Shown one piece after another: positions 39,660-52,107 of a DNA stretch of 64,000 bases. Location of the stretch: NCBI RefSeq assembly GCF_000524195.1, contig NW_020170394.1, forward strand, positions 62,001 through 126,000, in the 5' to 3' direction. The DNA comes from Echinococcus granulosus. Taxonomy: Eukaryota > Platyhelminthes > Cestoda > Cyclophyllidea > Taeniidae. The first letter of the stretch is position 1; each line of letters begins with the position of its first letter. The notes beneath the pieces were generated by a model, which was not told the DNA's origin, did not search any database, and saw only the letters and a list, made by a program, of their open reading frames with translations. The position numbers and the translations under genes were made by a program.

Positions 39660-40010
39660 ACAGTCAATGGCCCTAGCAGCTGTTATGGTTGAAGCACACG
39701 TGAAGGCGATACGATTAAAGGATCGTCACACACGCACAACAGACGCTGAGGCCGCCGTGACCACCGTCTCGACAAATCCCATTGTCGCAAGCACTCAAGC
39801 TAGACTAATGAGTCATGCAGGCCCGGTGTCACGCCGCGGTAGAGGAGGCAGTGCGCCTCCGGGATCGGCATTACAGCAACTGAAAGTCCATTAGGAAAGC
39901 GTAGCGTTTCGACACTACGCCACAGGCGCGCCGCAGTGGTTACAGGCTCGCACGCTGTAGCGCCGTGGGAAAAAAGTGTTCCCAATTTTGCAAGCTGGTA
40001 AAAACACATC
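39660..40010. other. GC-rich patch with short hairpins, possible repeat remnant
   Basis: Open frame 39667-39894 is low complexity. The patch contains a GGAGGC...GCCTCC palindrome near 39846-39862 and GCGTAG...CTACGC near 39899-39920. These look more like a folded repeat remnant than a gene. No tRNA or known element could be recognised. Confidence 0.25.
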
Positions 40011-40679
40011 GCCAAAACCTATTCGATAATCGTGTCCCCCTTGTAAGCTATTATAAACGATCTAGAGGTCTCTAAAAAAAAGACAGGGTGGTAATGATAT
40101 AGTTCGGCACTTTTCTACATGAAACGCACTCACCAATGCGCCATGCGCATTGGGGTGTGGTGTGTCGTGCATTGTACAAGTGCACAGAAGGCACAACACC
40201 TATGCTCTTTTACGAGAAATACGTTCAAGTCACAAATATCGTGTGTAATGCACACGAAGAACTTCCACATCACACTGCTCCTACTGAGCAGAATTAAAGA
40301 TTGACGCCAACTACGGTGTGCGATACACATGACAGATGCTGAGAGTAAAAGCTGAAAGTGACAAGTTGGTGAGTAAAAAGTTAGCATGATCAATTTCAAC
40401 GAAGCTATCGAGCTACCTCATCAACGATACCTGAACAGCATCGAACCCGAACACAAAAGATGTCAGCGAAAATGCGATCATATTCATAATCCGGTGAGAC
40501 GCAACAAGTGGCCAAAATGGAAGGGAGATTCCAGGCGCTGTTTGCTTGCCGCATGAAGAGCGTATCGAAAGCCCACATAATGGAATGTTAGGCCAACATG
40601 GTTTTCCAACAAGTTGCATTTCCCTGCGCCTACAGGAGTAGAGTTCCTTCTTTGCTTCCTTTCTCTTCAGGTTTGCGTG

Positions 40680-40810
40680 TGGAGCGGAGAAACCCAGGTT
40701 GACGCGCATGTGCGTACAAGACATCCACGTGGTACACACCCTGACAAAGGAGAGGGTGGGCGAGAGCGCGCGTCTCCGCACGCACGCACGTGCACGTATG
40801 CAACGCACTC
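40680..40810. repeat. Alternating purine-pyrimidine island (CG/CA/TG)
   Basis: Dense GCGCGC, CACGCACGCACGTGCACGTATG type sequence in AT-rich surroundings; prone to Z-DNA by composition. Confidence 0.5.
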
Positions 40811-41439
40811 ATGCCATGTATCGCACTTTTATTTGAACTGCAAGGCACGCCGCTTACGAGAGTGAAGGGAATGCGGTGGCGCGGAGTGCAATTGAAACCG
40901 CGCCAAGTTGGACTGAGCCAAGTTCAGTTGGCTGCAGTGATCACAGCTCACTGAGGTAGATTTGAGCCCTTCAGCTGAAGCCGAAGCGTTGACTAGCGCA
41001 ATGACTGAATTCTCCCTCGCCTTACCACTAATGCTATATACGGCCAATTCGTGAATAAGTAAACCTCCATTATAAGCTAGTAAACAAGCCCCGCTAAAGA
41101 TGCTCAATATTTGAAACCAAGATTTCACCCATGCCAACCATAAAACTCAGAGGAAATGGTTACTCATTGAGGTGAAACTACCGCAGATATGAACATGGTA
41201 ATCGCCGTCATTTGGACGATAATTATAGGGTGTCACTTTATTAACTTAGGTACTTTAACTATGCCATGAAGCAATTAGTGGAGTTGCTTTTTCCACATAA
41301 GCAGGGAAGCAACTTATTACTACACGGTTACATGACAATAAAGCTATAAGTGTGGCTATTTGACGCAGCGAGTCACACCAGGCGCATCGCTTTTCATTAC
41401 CAAAATCATTTTTCCCACAAACCGACGGAAGATTACACA

Positions 41440-41600
41440 AAGCGAAGCAGAGGCGACCGAGGCGGGGGAGGTGGTAGAGGACACTTTTTACTGCGCTGTC
41501 GCACGCCGTATGTGCGGGCATGCATTCGCGGTGCAAGGATGTGGGTGGGTGCACGCGTACGTGCGGAAATATACAACGCCTCCTCCTTCTCCTCTACGCC
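41440..41600. repeat. GC-rich purine and CpG island
   Basis: Begins with a G/A-rich stretch (gaggcgggggaggtggtag) and runs into CGCACGCCGTATGTGCGGGC-type alternating sequence. Open frames here read as low complexity and are not called as genes. Confidence 0.4.
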
Positions 41601-42843
41601 AAACCCTTTAAGTAGACGCTACCCCTGAAGTTATCAACCAGAACGATGAATTAGTCGTCCTTTTATTCATTCGGTACCCATGTGACAACCAGATACCTGA
41701 CGGATAAATTGGTGGTGACGTAGTGTCGGCAAAATTAACTTATGTACCCCTAACAATGGATATACTGCTATTTATTAAAAGTACAAAAAGAAGGAAATAG
41801 CCAATTTTAAGACAATACTACCAAGTATACATGGTAACACCATTTTGATGGCTGATTACGTGTTAGGGAAATTAGACGTCTTAGCCACACTTGCATTCAA
41901 CAACTAGTAATTCTCTCCAGGACATGCAAACAAATAAGCTGAACGAATTCTGAAGCAGCACAAATGAGGGGAGAAGACCGTACAAAACTACACAACGCTT
42001 ATTCAGTAGTATCAAGCAAAATTAAAAGCTATCTCCATCAAGTGCAAGATGTGTTCCTCGTAATTAACAGCGTACTCGAGAGACATGGCTGTTGGCACTG
42101 CAGTAGAGCAGCAGAGATCCTTTTAGAATTTTATGGTCATGTAAACATGGTGGCCTGGTCAAATGTAAATGAGAGGTAGAGGGGTGAAGATGATCACCAA
42201 AGCTATCTGGGCTGCATGTGCGCACGCAAGCAGGCCTCGAGATAGATGGATGCTATTATGGCGACGATCATTTGGCTTTTCGTGACCTCAAGTGATGACA
42301 AACCACCACTAACTATGCGCACAACTTCGCCATGTAAATATCAGATAGTGCTAATATAATTTTATGGAATTTAGCAGGTTTGATGGAATAGTCATGTTCG
42401 AGTGAAATTATTTTTGGTATTAACATTACAAGAAGGACAAATTCTTGAGAGAATATAGTACCAGTGTTAATCACATGTCATTCCCCAATATAGCTAAGTA
42501 GCCTAACGCATCTAGCTTGGGGGTGTTGTGATTCACAAACCCGTTGAATTTGCATCATTCTGTAGGTGGTGGCATGAGAGGTAAAGACACGTCACTTGAT
42601 CGATTGAAAGTTGGGAAAGGAACGAGCATCACTCACGCTAGCACCGCTCAAGGGATAAATACTGAACTCCGCTCGTGAGAGTGGTGGTAAGGTAATGCAA
42701 GTAACTCAAGCACAAGCAGAGCTAGCCAACACCATCTGGTGTAAATGATAGCAAAATAATGCATTAAAACATTGAAAATGAATGCAAGTAGTTTAATCGT
42801 ACAATTTATACGTCCGCACTCATTAAGGTTTTCTAAACGCTTC

Positions 42844-42855
42844 CCCCCCCCCCCG
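42844..42855. repeat. 12-nt poly-C run
   Basis: Uninterrupted run of 12 C in non-coding sequence. Confidence 0.9.
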
Positions 42856-44293
42856 GATTATACGAAAACTGAACGCTTTTCTCCCCATAAGCAACACTTT
42901 TTGCCCTCTTTAATAGTCCTGCGGGTCTTTTAATCTCTTTCGTAGGGCACGAACACACTTTATTGAGGATTTAAAAGGGGAAGGAGAGTGTAGAGGAGAA
43001 GGCAAAGGTGGTGGCAATGTTTTAGATGCACACAAGTCCGAGTCCTTGCATTTGATGTAAAAAAGTTACATGAAACTATCACCTGCTGCTCCAGAAGCAT
43101 GAAAGACGCAGCCATTGCTGATTTTAGAGTCAAATGTGGATGAAACAATTAACTGAGGATAAATGTGTAAAAAGTGTATTCCAATACAATATGAATCATG
43201 CTAAACTAGGATACAACTGTGTTAACGCCAAACGTCTATTGTAGAATGAATCCTTTTTACGCACAGTTAACCGACCTCAAATGTTCCACAGAGCGCCCAA
43301 CCCGGAACCAAAATGCGTTATTTTCCTGATACCTTACTTTGACATTAGGAATGAGACAATAATCGCTTTTACGCATTTAAGGGACCGGTATTTCAGCTCC
43401 TTTTGATTGGAAAATATGAAAATAATGAAAGATATAGTGCTAGAATACTCCCAATGTTCCACATATCGTAGTGAAGGCAAAAAAGTCACATTCATGGTGT
43501 TCTTTTTTTTCAATTTGTAGCCTCTGCGGCTAATCGCCAGCATAGACACCAAAGGAATTTTCATTCACATAAACACGCAGCACACTCGCGAGTGTTACTG
43601 CTGCAGTAAGGCTGTGTGCGCAGATGACCTCAATATGTCCTTAACTGGGATTGCATAATAATAATAATAATCAAAGGAATAACTCCGCTAATGAGCTGTC
43701 GCACCCCCGAAATTGTCAACGCGTCAATCCATCTGTTTGACCAAGGTGATATGACTATGGAAGTACTTGGAAAGTATTAACGGAAGCTGCAATTCGACAT
43801 CAACCTTGGGTAACTAAAAAATAGCGTAATCAAGTCGGTATGTTTGAATTCAGTAGTCCCTTCACCACTTTCAGACCTATTTAAGACAATTTACAGTCGT
43901 GGTGTTAACCACACCCTTTACTCCAAAAAATTGCCATATATGGCCGGTGGATCTTGATCAACAACTGATACGACTTGGATAGAGGAATTAACTGCAAACA
44001 CTTGCTTTGAAAATGGGAGACGACATTTTGATACAATTATGCAAATCAAGAGACAGACAGGTTGCTCGTGTGCTGGGGTGGAACTTAGTCACCTCTCCTC
44101 CCGCCCACCACTCTCACCAACTGGGAGAGGCTAAATAACCTAGCAGCCAGCCGCAAGTCCGCATACAGACAAAAAAGGGCCCATGAAACATCACTAAGAC
44201 GTCTGAAGTAGTTCGCACTAAATGGCCTGTTTAAATACAAACTTACTACCTGAAGGAGACTTATAATTCCCTAAGCTCGCAAAAATGATATGT
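42856..44293. other. AT-rich non-coding stretch
   Basis: No exon recognised. Contains a short (ATA)n microsatellite at about 43655-43671. Confidence 0.35.
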
Positions 44294-44955
44294 TTAAATG
44301 CATTCCTTCGAACTCACTGGAGGGAAGTGGACCCGCTTGCGGCTTCCGGGGATGGGATGTAACTCGTTGGCGGATTGCATATACTGTACAGGATAGTAGA
44401 CGCGAAGACTAATCAGAGATAATCCACTTTTCGGTGTCGTTGAGGGGAGTAAAAGGGACGATTTTTCTCCAGTCGGAGGGTAGCTTGCATCACTTTCATC
44501 TGGCGATGGAACATCAGTGGAGAGGCCAGTCGCAAGTTTCTTGAGATCACAAGATGCTGACGAGGTAATCCGGTAAACTCGAAATCGCCGAAAAATGTGG
44601 GTGGGTACAGCCAAACAGGGCACTGGAGAGAGACCCTCCTCGTGATAATTCTCGCGTAAATCAATGGGAATTGGTTGACCTAACTCCACATTAACATTGC
44701 TAGTACTTGGGTGTCTAATTGTTAAGCCTCCATAGAATATTTGCGATTGGTGTTCACCGAGATAATATTGGAAAGTGACCTGAGAAACGCCGTCCAACAA
44801 AGGTAGTTGAAAACCAGCTCGTGACTTAAGATGGCACTCCTCAATGGGAGCCTGCCGCTCGCGATTCCTGGCAGCAGCAGCCACCCGACGTCGAGGATGC
44901 CCACCGAAACCGCGATTACATCGTTTTTTGACAGCAAAAATATTCGCATCAGTAA
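44294..44955 (-). CDS. Candidate terminal exon of an N-myristoyl-type gene (unidentified)
   Basis: A 220-codon open exon on the minus strand, the longest uninterrupted frame in the right half. It reads VKKRCNRGFGGHPRRRVAAA, then LPLLDGVSQVTFQYYLGEHQ, IRHPSTSNVNVELGQPIPID, VPCLAVPTHIFRRFRVYRI and ends SRKRVHFPPVSSKECI with TGA at 44294. Composition is that of an ordinary folded-plus-basic protein. I place the acceptor at 44956-44957 (gacgtcggcag), which needs an incoming phase of 1, exactly what the 52.0 kb exon provides. The acceptor has a weak pyrimidine tract, so the start is uncertain. Family not recognised. Confidence 0.5.
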
Positions 44956-45179
44956 CTGCCGACGTCAACACCTTTGCATCTTCCGTGGCCATATGAAAAT
45001 CAGTCAAGCACGGCAGGTCTTGTCAATAGGCAAGCATAAGAATATGACGAGGTCTTGAAGGGCTTCTGTTGTGCGATAGCAGTGACAATGGCGGAGGCGA
45101 GCTATGTGGTGAGAAAATAGAGAAAATACAATCTGGTTTATGAATGAGGAGCTGCTGCAGCAGTGCGGTGGTACATACG

Positions 45180-45560
45180 GCTTAGTTTGCGTGTGCGCGC
45201 AAAGACGAAGGGGTGGCTGGATGTGTGTGTGTGTGTATGTGTCTGTGTGTGCGTGCATATACGAGAGTCACAGGATCGCATACACATACGCACGTACGTG
45301 GTGCGCACATCACCCTAACGCGCCTGTCAGTCCGCGAGTGTACGTACGCATGCCTGGGTGTGTATATGTGTCTGTGTCTGTCTCACTAATGTGTGCGTGC
45401 ATCGAGGCTCATGCATGCGTATACGCGCGTGATTGCCGCCGGTTGAATTCACGGAACAACAACGAAGATGACGACGACGAAGACGACGAAGCGTGAGATG
45501 CGCGCGTGCGCGCGCGGTCGATAACATCCGCGCTGCCATCGCCATGTCCCCGCTGGCCAA
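45180..45560. repeat. Large GT/CA/CG alternating island
   Basis: Includes a TGTGTGTGTGTG tract (45221-45258), CGTACGTACGCATG runs, GACGACGACGAAGACGACG and GCGCGCGTGCGCGCGC. It is the strongest of the alternating purine-pyrimidine islands and could form Z-DNA. Frames through it are repeat-driven and not called as genes. Confidence 0.65.
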
Positions 45561-46075
45561 GGAGTAGTTAGGACGGGGGAGATAGGGGGAGAGAGGAGGA
45601 AGTGGGGTGTAGGACTGACGGACAGGAGTGAATTCCAGTGTGGGAGACTGGACAAGTTTATTCTCTAATTTCACAGTAAAGTTTGCGAAGGAAACGCTAT
45701 TCTGACGTCATCCGGCTTTGATGCGGACTGTCAAAGCAAAGTGATTGGCACTGAAGACTAAAATCATCTTGTGTTTATTTGCATTACCTCTAATAAGTCA
45801 AAATCGCGTTTTTTTTTCTTTAACGGAACAGTGAGTTGCATTGTTTCACAACGGAAGTTTATAGTGTAGATAGTAGCCAGTTCAGTGTACAGGACCACAC
45901 ATTTAATCCATAATCATGTTATCTGTATACAATGCCAACAAATGCTAGGAGCTGTTCACTAGTTATAAAAATAGACTTTAGATCTTTTAACGTAGACCCG
46001 TGTTTACTGAATATAAATACCAAATGGCGAAAAAACAACATTAATGTCATTAACGTTATTAATTTGCCCTACCAG

Positions 46076-46304
46076 AACTGATTTGCGTCAACTCTCCGCA
46101 GGACAATTTGCTAAATTGAAGAATGCCAAACCACAAGCTCTAAGCAAGGACGACTCGGTTGAAGTTATTTTGTCACTCAACATGTTAACTTGGCACTTCG
46201 AGATTTGCCCACAAGAGTGCAAGTCGCCGCCAGCAAGACAATCAGCTGACGCATCGGCGAGAAGGACGCCGCAGCGGCAAGATGCTGGTGGTGGCACTAA
46301 CTAA
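46076..46304 (+). CDS. Candidate plus-strand terminal exon (unidentified)
   Basis: After a good acceptor (taatttgccctaccag, ending 46075) the frame A|CT GAT TTG is open to TAA at 46302-46304: TDLRQLSAGQFAKLKNAKPQ ... VILSLNMLTWHFEICPQ ... RRTPQRQDAGGGTN. An AATAAA lies at 46401, about 97 nt after the stop, which fits a 3' exon. The incoming phase is 2; no upstream partner exon was identified. Family not recognised. Confidence 0.4.
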
Positions 46305-46400
46305 AGTGAGAATCATTCTGAGTTCTATTCATCGATGTTTCCAGCATTAAAAACACCTCATTTCATAATCAGCCGAAAATCTGCGGTTTATTCACTAAAT

Positions 46401-46406
46401 AATAAA
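46401..46406 (+). terminator. Possible poly(A) signal for the 46.1 kb exon
   Basis: AATAAA downstream of the candidate terminal exon at 46076-46304. AT-rich DNA makes chance occurrence easy. Confidence 0.3.
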
Positions 46407-49400
46407 TGATTTAACGGACACAAGGGCGGATGGCCGTTTCCTAACGGTGCTGTTTTTTGTAGTGTTTAGTGGAACTTCGATGAAGGGATTTACCAGTCAG
46501 TGCCGAGAATTCGCTTAATATTCTACATTGACAAATTCAAACGCTCACTAGGTTAAAATAACTTCCGTCAACAGAAGCACAAACGAGTAATCTTTTTAAA
46601 AGGTCACTCAATGGGTCTATATATGCACCAACAGGTAGGGGATCAGGTAAAGGATATGATTTTCTTCTTTGGTGATTCATATTATCTGGATTGGGTAACG
46701 TTTGAGCTTATAAGGAGGTAAAATCAGGCGAAGTTAAATTGCAATAATTGGTTCTTAGTTATGCAAAACCTGGGCACTCAATGAAATACGCAAATAGCAG
46801 ATAGAGGTGTATTCAAGAGGATTGGACTATTTAGTCACTTACACTATGTTTCCACAAAGTTTAGTAAAGGCATTGTTTTCCAAAGAGTTTAAAACTAAAC
46901 ATCCACATAAATATAAAAAAGGCGTCAATGCTATACCTTTGATACAGTTAACTAAGTCATCGAGTCATCTACTTTTAAACATCTATCGAAGGATGAGTGC
47001 CTGTAGTCCCAACTGAAGACGTGGCTATCCCTGAACGACAAAGATTGCGTGTGCTCATTGTACTTATTTCTCAATGACCCTTCCTTCGTAATAATGTAAC
47101 AAAGGATTTAGTTTTAACCGTTTTTTGTGAAAAATTAAACATTTGTTGAATAATGTGGCACTTGACATTTATAATGGCTTAATTTAAAAAATATCCCTCC
47201 TCTTGAAATCGTTTGCAGTCCGTTGTGAACGCAAATCTACTCAGTGAAGTAAGAATTCGGCTGTATTAACATTTTAGCATCTTATGATAATGACCGACGA
47301 AATGTTAGGTGCCAGTAGCATCTCAATGTAAATGATAAGGGTTGACCATATTTCCATCTTCAGCATCCGACTAGAATGTTATACTGGTCGATTCACATTG
47401 AAAAAGAGGAGCATCAACAAACTAGTGAGTAATAGGGTATATGGGAGCTGAGAAATACCACACTCGAATAGTAATTGGGGGCCGTAACGCAAACACTTGA
47501 GATCATAACGCCGCGGCGGGAATTTAATTTATCTCAAAGGTAAGGGCTATCGGAGATGGCAACAAAATACGCACGACTTCGTGTAAAAGCATTGGGAAAG
47601 CCATGAGGCCATTGAATGGCTGACAGATTTACTTTTCTCCATTACTGAAATTGAGGTCTACCAAAACAGCTCTGCAAGTAAGGCGAATTAAAAGAGATTA
47701 TGTAGAAACTAATTTATTTGATCTTATGCATGAAACAATTTTGTTAGGAGAATGGTCAAGCATTATGCTGGTAGAATAAAAAAATGCAAATCTCTAGGTA
47801 GTAACCCAAAAGAGACTACATTAGGAAACGAATTGGTCACCAGGAAATACAGGTAATAGGTCAAGGTATTAGTCCGAGCAATTAACTGGAAATCACATAA
47901 TCTAAAGTTACTATGATTCAAATTAGAAGCAAACGAGGCCCACAGCACGCGGAAGCTTGCTTCAAATTTCAGACATGTAAAACCAATGCTCTAGACTACA
48001 GAAAACTCTTATTTCTACCACGTATCTAGACACAGATCCCTAATTGCTCATCAGTGAGGCTGTAAATAATGCCTTCTACTGCAGAGCCATCATCAAACCT
48101 GGGAAATTGAATTCCCATGAAAGATAGTAGAGAAAAATAGCTTTGTTAACCACGATATCTTTACAATGAAATGAGAAGCATGAGAAAATTCGTTTCGTTG
48201 CCATTTTCAAGGGGATTTCTTTATTTGGAATACAAACGATGAGTTAGTGAACGCTTACACATTTAACTTGTGTAACTCAAGTCGGTGAAAAAAATATATT
48301 CATTCCAATGGCGAGATTAACAATTTGCCGTTTTTTCATTGTTTTGCCTCCTGAATGTTTCGATTTCATTAAATTAATAATGGAAGTTTCAAAACTGCAG
48401 GTGTCAGAGCATTGATACGATTTGGATCATAAAGGTAAGGTGGCGCACTACTTTTGCAAATGTTAGCATTAGCTTTTCAGTTCTGTGTCATCAAAGCAGG
48501 AAGTACCACAAATGATGAGATTGTGGATAGGTTTAATTTTCAATGTATATAATTTATGAGCGCCTGATATGAATGAAGACTGTTACAAAAACACTCATAC
48601 ACTATAATTCAAATGACCCTCTTTACATTAAGAGACAGTTCACTTTTAAAATGCAACAGCAGTAATAATATTGTTCAGACCACGATTAAGACAGTAAAGA
48701 TTTCAATGCCGTTCTTTTTACATATCACCTAAACCATACGATTAATTGGACGTACGACGTTAAGTTGACTGACCATTCAAACCATTTGTTAACATTCAGT
48801 GATAAAATGCCATTAAGATAAAAGGCCTCCTGCACTTAAAATATACCATATGATAAATCTTGTAAAGTGTATTTGATCCAACTTGACGAAGACCACGTGA
48901 AAGATACTGGGTTGGGTACTAAGGTTTTTTTTCGAGACATGCAAATTCAGTCAATTTAGCATTTTAGGCTTAGATAATAAGGATGTGTGTTTAATTTAGC
49001 CCAATTGATTTGCTTAAATTGTTTTGCTGGAACTAGTATCCACAGCAGTCAGAGGCTTAGTTAGCTAACTTGCGAAATGTTTAACATCTTTTCGCAATTT
49101 CACCAAAACTACCTATTTTTTCAGGTTCTTGATAATACAAAGCGCGATTTTTTGGACCACTTTGAACCTCCAAGGGAAGTCAACTACCTGTGAGAGGGGG
49201 AAAGCTGCTCCGCCGGCACTAAAAATTTCGACTTTCCCACGGAGAGAGGCGTGGCGCCCCTGAGACCGATCGATTAAGGCTGATTCACACCGGGGTTTGG
49301 GCAGATTGCACTACCGCAGTCGTAAGCTCATTTATGCTTCGAAGCCTTTAATCAGAGAACGTTGCGGCTTATGCCTTTTGATATGTATTAGGGTTTAACA

Positions 49401-51978
49401 CAAACTGCTTTGCTGTTTTGCAGCGAAGGCAGATACCTAAGCACACTTTTTCAACCAAACAAACACTTTCAATGCTCCTGGAACACTGGCACTAACGGCA
49501 TTGATATCAATTACCTGGTCGCAATGTGGCTGCTGGTTAAATAATAGCCTATTATTAGTTAAACCAAATTGACGGTTAGACAAAGGCATGTTTTTTTCCG
49601 ATCTGTTCGCACAGGCACTCACACGCAACCCCTGTCAGGAGCGCGGGTGATGACCTTAGCTGCGCTTGTGACAGTCGTGCCCCCCGATCGATGAAGGGAC
49701 TGAGTCCATTTATGAGAGCACGGGGAGAAGAATACGGCCACCACGACCTGATTTGAGTACATCCACGTTGCGGAAACAGCATAACCCAGCAAAGGGAAAA
49801 CATTTCTGATTGCGCTGCCTCGATTGAACACCGAGAGACCAAATTAACTATGAACAATGCAGTAATATCATTATTGGCTGAATAAAGCATGGAGTTAATT
49901 CTTTTGGAAAGAATTTTAGACTCTAGAGCGGCCTGGTAATTACTGCTGCGGTGATTAAGGTAAGTCATGACATTTGGAGTTTCGGTTATAAATGATTAGG
50001 GTGGATGCCTTATTAAATGACTCAGAGCTCGCTCTGTCGAGAGCTACTACTACCATTTGTAATGTTCCACCAGTCCTACACTCATGTGTGTATATATGAC
50101 ACCCAAATCGTTTGTTGACCAAAGACAATGTTGAAATGAAGTACCTTCAATCCCATTCACCTCGCTGCGGACGCGTGTTCGCGCGCACGCACAAGCCCAT
50201 CGAAGCAACGCATCGTGTTACCTATCCCACGCACAAACGCGCGCGCGCACTGCCAGCCCACACACACCATAAATCAAGCTCGGTTGCAGTGGCAGCAGCA
50301 GTAATATCAAGGGTGGTATGGGAAAGACAGCACGAGACTGCTGTCCCATCCTCACTGGCGCCGACACGCATACACGAGTGCACACTCATTCCATTTCACG
50401 GTGCCAATGTTGGAGGCATCTTTGTCTGTCAACTTTACTGGTGGTTTGATCGAATAGTCCTCTCTCAAATTTCCATAGCTCAAAATGGCAGGTGAATGAC
50501 TCATACGGTGCAGACCTATGGTGAAGTTGAAAGACTCTATGTAAGGGACAGGAGTTACCCAATGCAAACAGCAGGAGACGAAATCATAATGACGTAATGT
50601 TAGATCGCAAAATTGTGCTTTTCATAATTCCCAAGCTCTTTTCGTAAGGTTTGGATGGCAAGCGCTGGAGCGTATGATCATTATATTTTTGAAGTAATTA
50701 CGAAAATGGGGCGACGCTACGGAGTGGTGCGTACTTTCGTCAGAAGATACTTTACTTACTATTGCGTACAATAATACAATAGAGATGAATAAAGTGGGTG
50801 GTCATATGTGACGTTAATACCGGACATAAGTAATTTTTGCTTCGGTTAAATATTTGTAAGATCTGAAGTCAGGAAAGAACGAGGAAGCTGCAAAATAAAT
50901 GTGCTGAAGCCTGTAGAAAAGGTAGCTATGCAAGCTCTGCGTGAGAGTTTTCAAATAGGAGTCTGTTATTGACCCAAATATTTGGGAATAAACAGGTAGT
51001 AATTATCTAAAAGCATCATTTGAACACCACAGACACCAGGCCTATCCACTATGAGGAATTATTCGAGCAAAAATGAAAAAAGCAAACAAGGACGGACACT
51101 AAGAGGAAAGCTACGGAACCACTTCTGAGTGGAATACAAGGACCCAATTCAAGTAGGCACAGACAACGTAGCATTCCAAGGTGGTCTTGTAAATAACGCT
51201 ATAGTTTGATGTACACCAATGAAAGGAATGCACACCTAAGTGGTTTGCCCTATTTACTTAAGAAATAAAGGTAAAAATGACACTGACTGGTGGTATTATC
51301 TGAGGAAACACGCGTATGAGCTGTGGGATTTACACTCAATTATATACATGGCTAGGTGGAGGAAGTGGGAGTATTTTCTAGCAATTATCATAATTTCACC
51401 ATGGAATCAACTCATGAATGAACTGTTATGAATGCCCGTGGAGCAGATAGTCAGATAAAATCACTAAAATCTTACCAATATCCTTGAGAAGGCTGAAAAG
51501 TTATTGCCACAATCGGGGTGACTAAATCCGCAATTAGCGGTTACAGATGTTTTCCCACTCATCCATGATTTCAGAGACCCTTAGGTACAGTGTTTAGATT
51601 ACTTGAGCAGTTTAATTTATCCATTGACAGCAAAGAACTCATCATTATGCCAAGAAACAGGTCATGTTTAAGGGACTGGCAAAAGTAATGCACGTGGGGA
51701 ATGCTTTGAAGTATTAAATCAGTCTGAGCGTTTTAAACATACATTAAGTTGTGTAATGACGTGCCCACTTATGTTAAGCTATATAAGAAGGCATCAATCC
51801 TATTAATCCCTTTTCAAATAAACATTTATTTTACAAGGTATTAATGGAAAGAAAGAAAATTATTATTTGTGGGATATCATTTATCATCTCCATCCCATCA
51901 CCAAAATCTATGCAGCTTGATCACATCAACTTTTGGATTAAGTCACGGCTATCAAACCTAGTAAGCTACGGTGGGTAC
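46407..51978. other. Gene-poor AT-rich stretch
   Basis: Nothing assignable over 5.5 kb. Overlapping frames at 49437-49968 (minus) have no domain signature. An 18-nt segment at about 49513-49496 (minus), flanked by CAG and GTAATT, could be a micro-exon but is unsupported. A CG/CA island sits at 50160-50410. Confidence 0.35.
50160..50410. repeat. CG/CA alternating island
   Basis: Sequence of the type CGCGTGTTCGCGCGCACGCAC, CGCGCGCGCACTGCC and CACACACACC in AT-rich DNA; same character as the islands at 40.7, 45.3 and 62.1 kb. Confidence 0.5.
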
Positions 51979-52107
51979 CCCCTGCGGAGTTAGTGCGTGC
52001 ATGGTCGGCGGGTGACTGTACCACGGCGAGCACAGGCCAATGTTTCACGCCAGTCTCCGTGTGAATGGAAACATGCATGTAGAACATTGTCAGTGTAGGG
52101 ATGGTTA
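51979..52107 (-). CDS. Candidate internal exon of the N-myristoyl-type gene
   Basis: 129-nt exon between acceptor gaatgggcgtcag and donor GGGG|GTACCC. It reads TIPTLTMFYMHVSIHTETGV ... KHWPVLAVVQSPADHARTNS, with coding-like composition and higher GC than the flanks. Entry phase 1 matches the exit phase of the proposed first exon at 54562; exit phase 1 matches the 44955 exon. Family not recognised. Confidence 0.5.

Noticed and set aside
39840..40000. Short palindromes suggesting a tRNA or tRNA-derived SINE
   Set aside because: No cloverleaf with a standard T-loop (GGTTCGANNC) could be formed; kept only as a possible repeat remnant.
45004..45674. Several His/Thr/Arg-rich frames on both strands
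   Set aside because: Created by the GT/CA/CG alternating repeat, not by coding selection.
49437..49968. Overlapping minus-strand frames, one with 130 codons
   Set aside because: No recognisable domain and no splice-site support; treated as chance.
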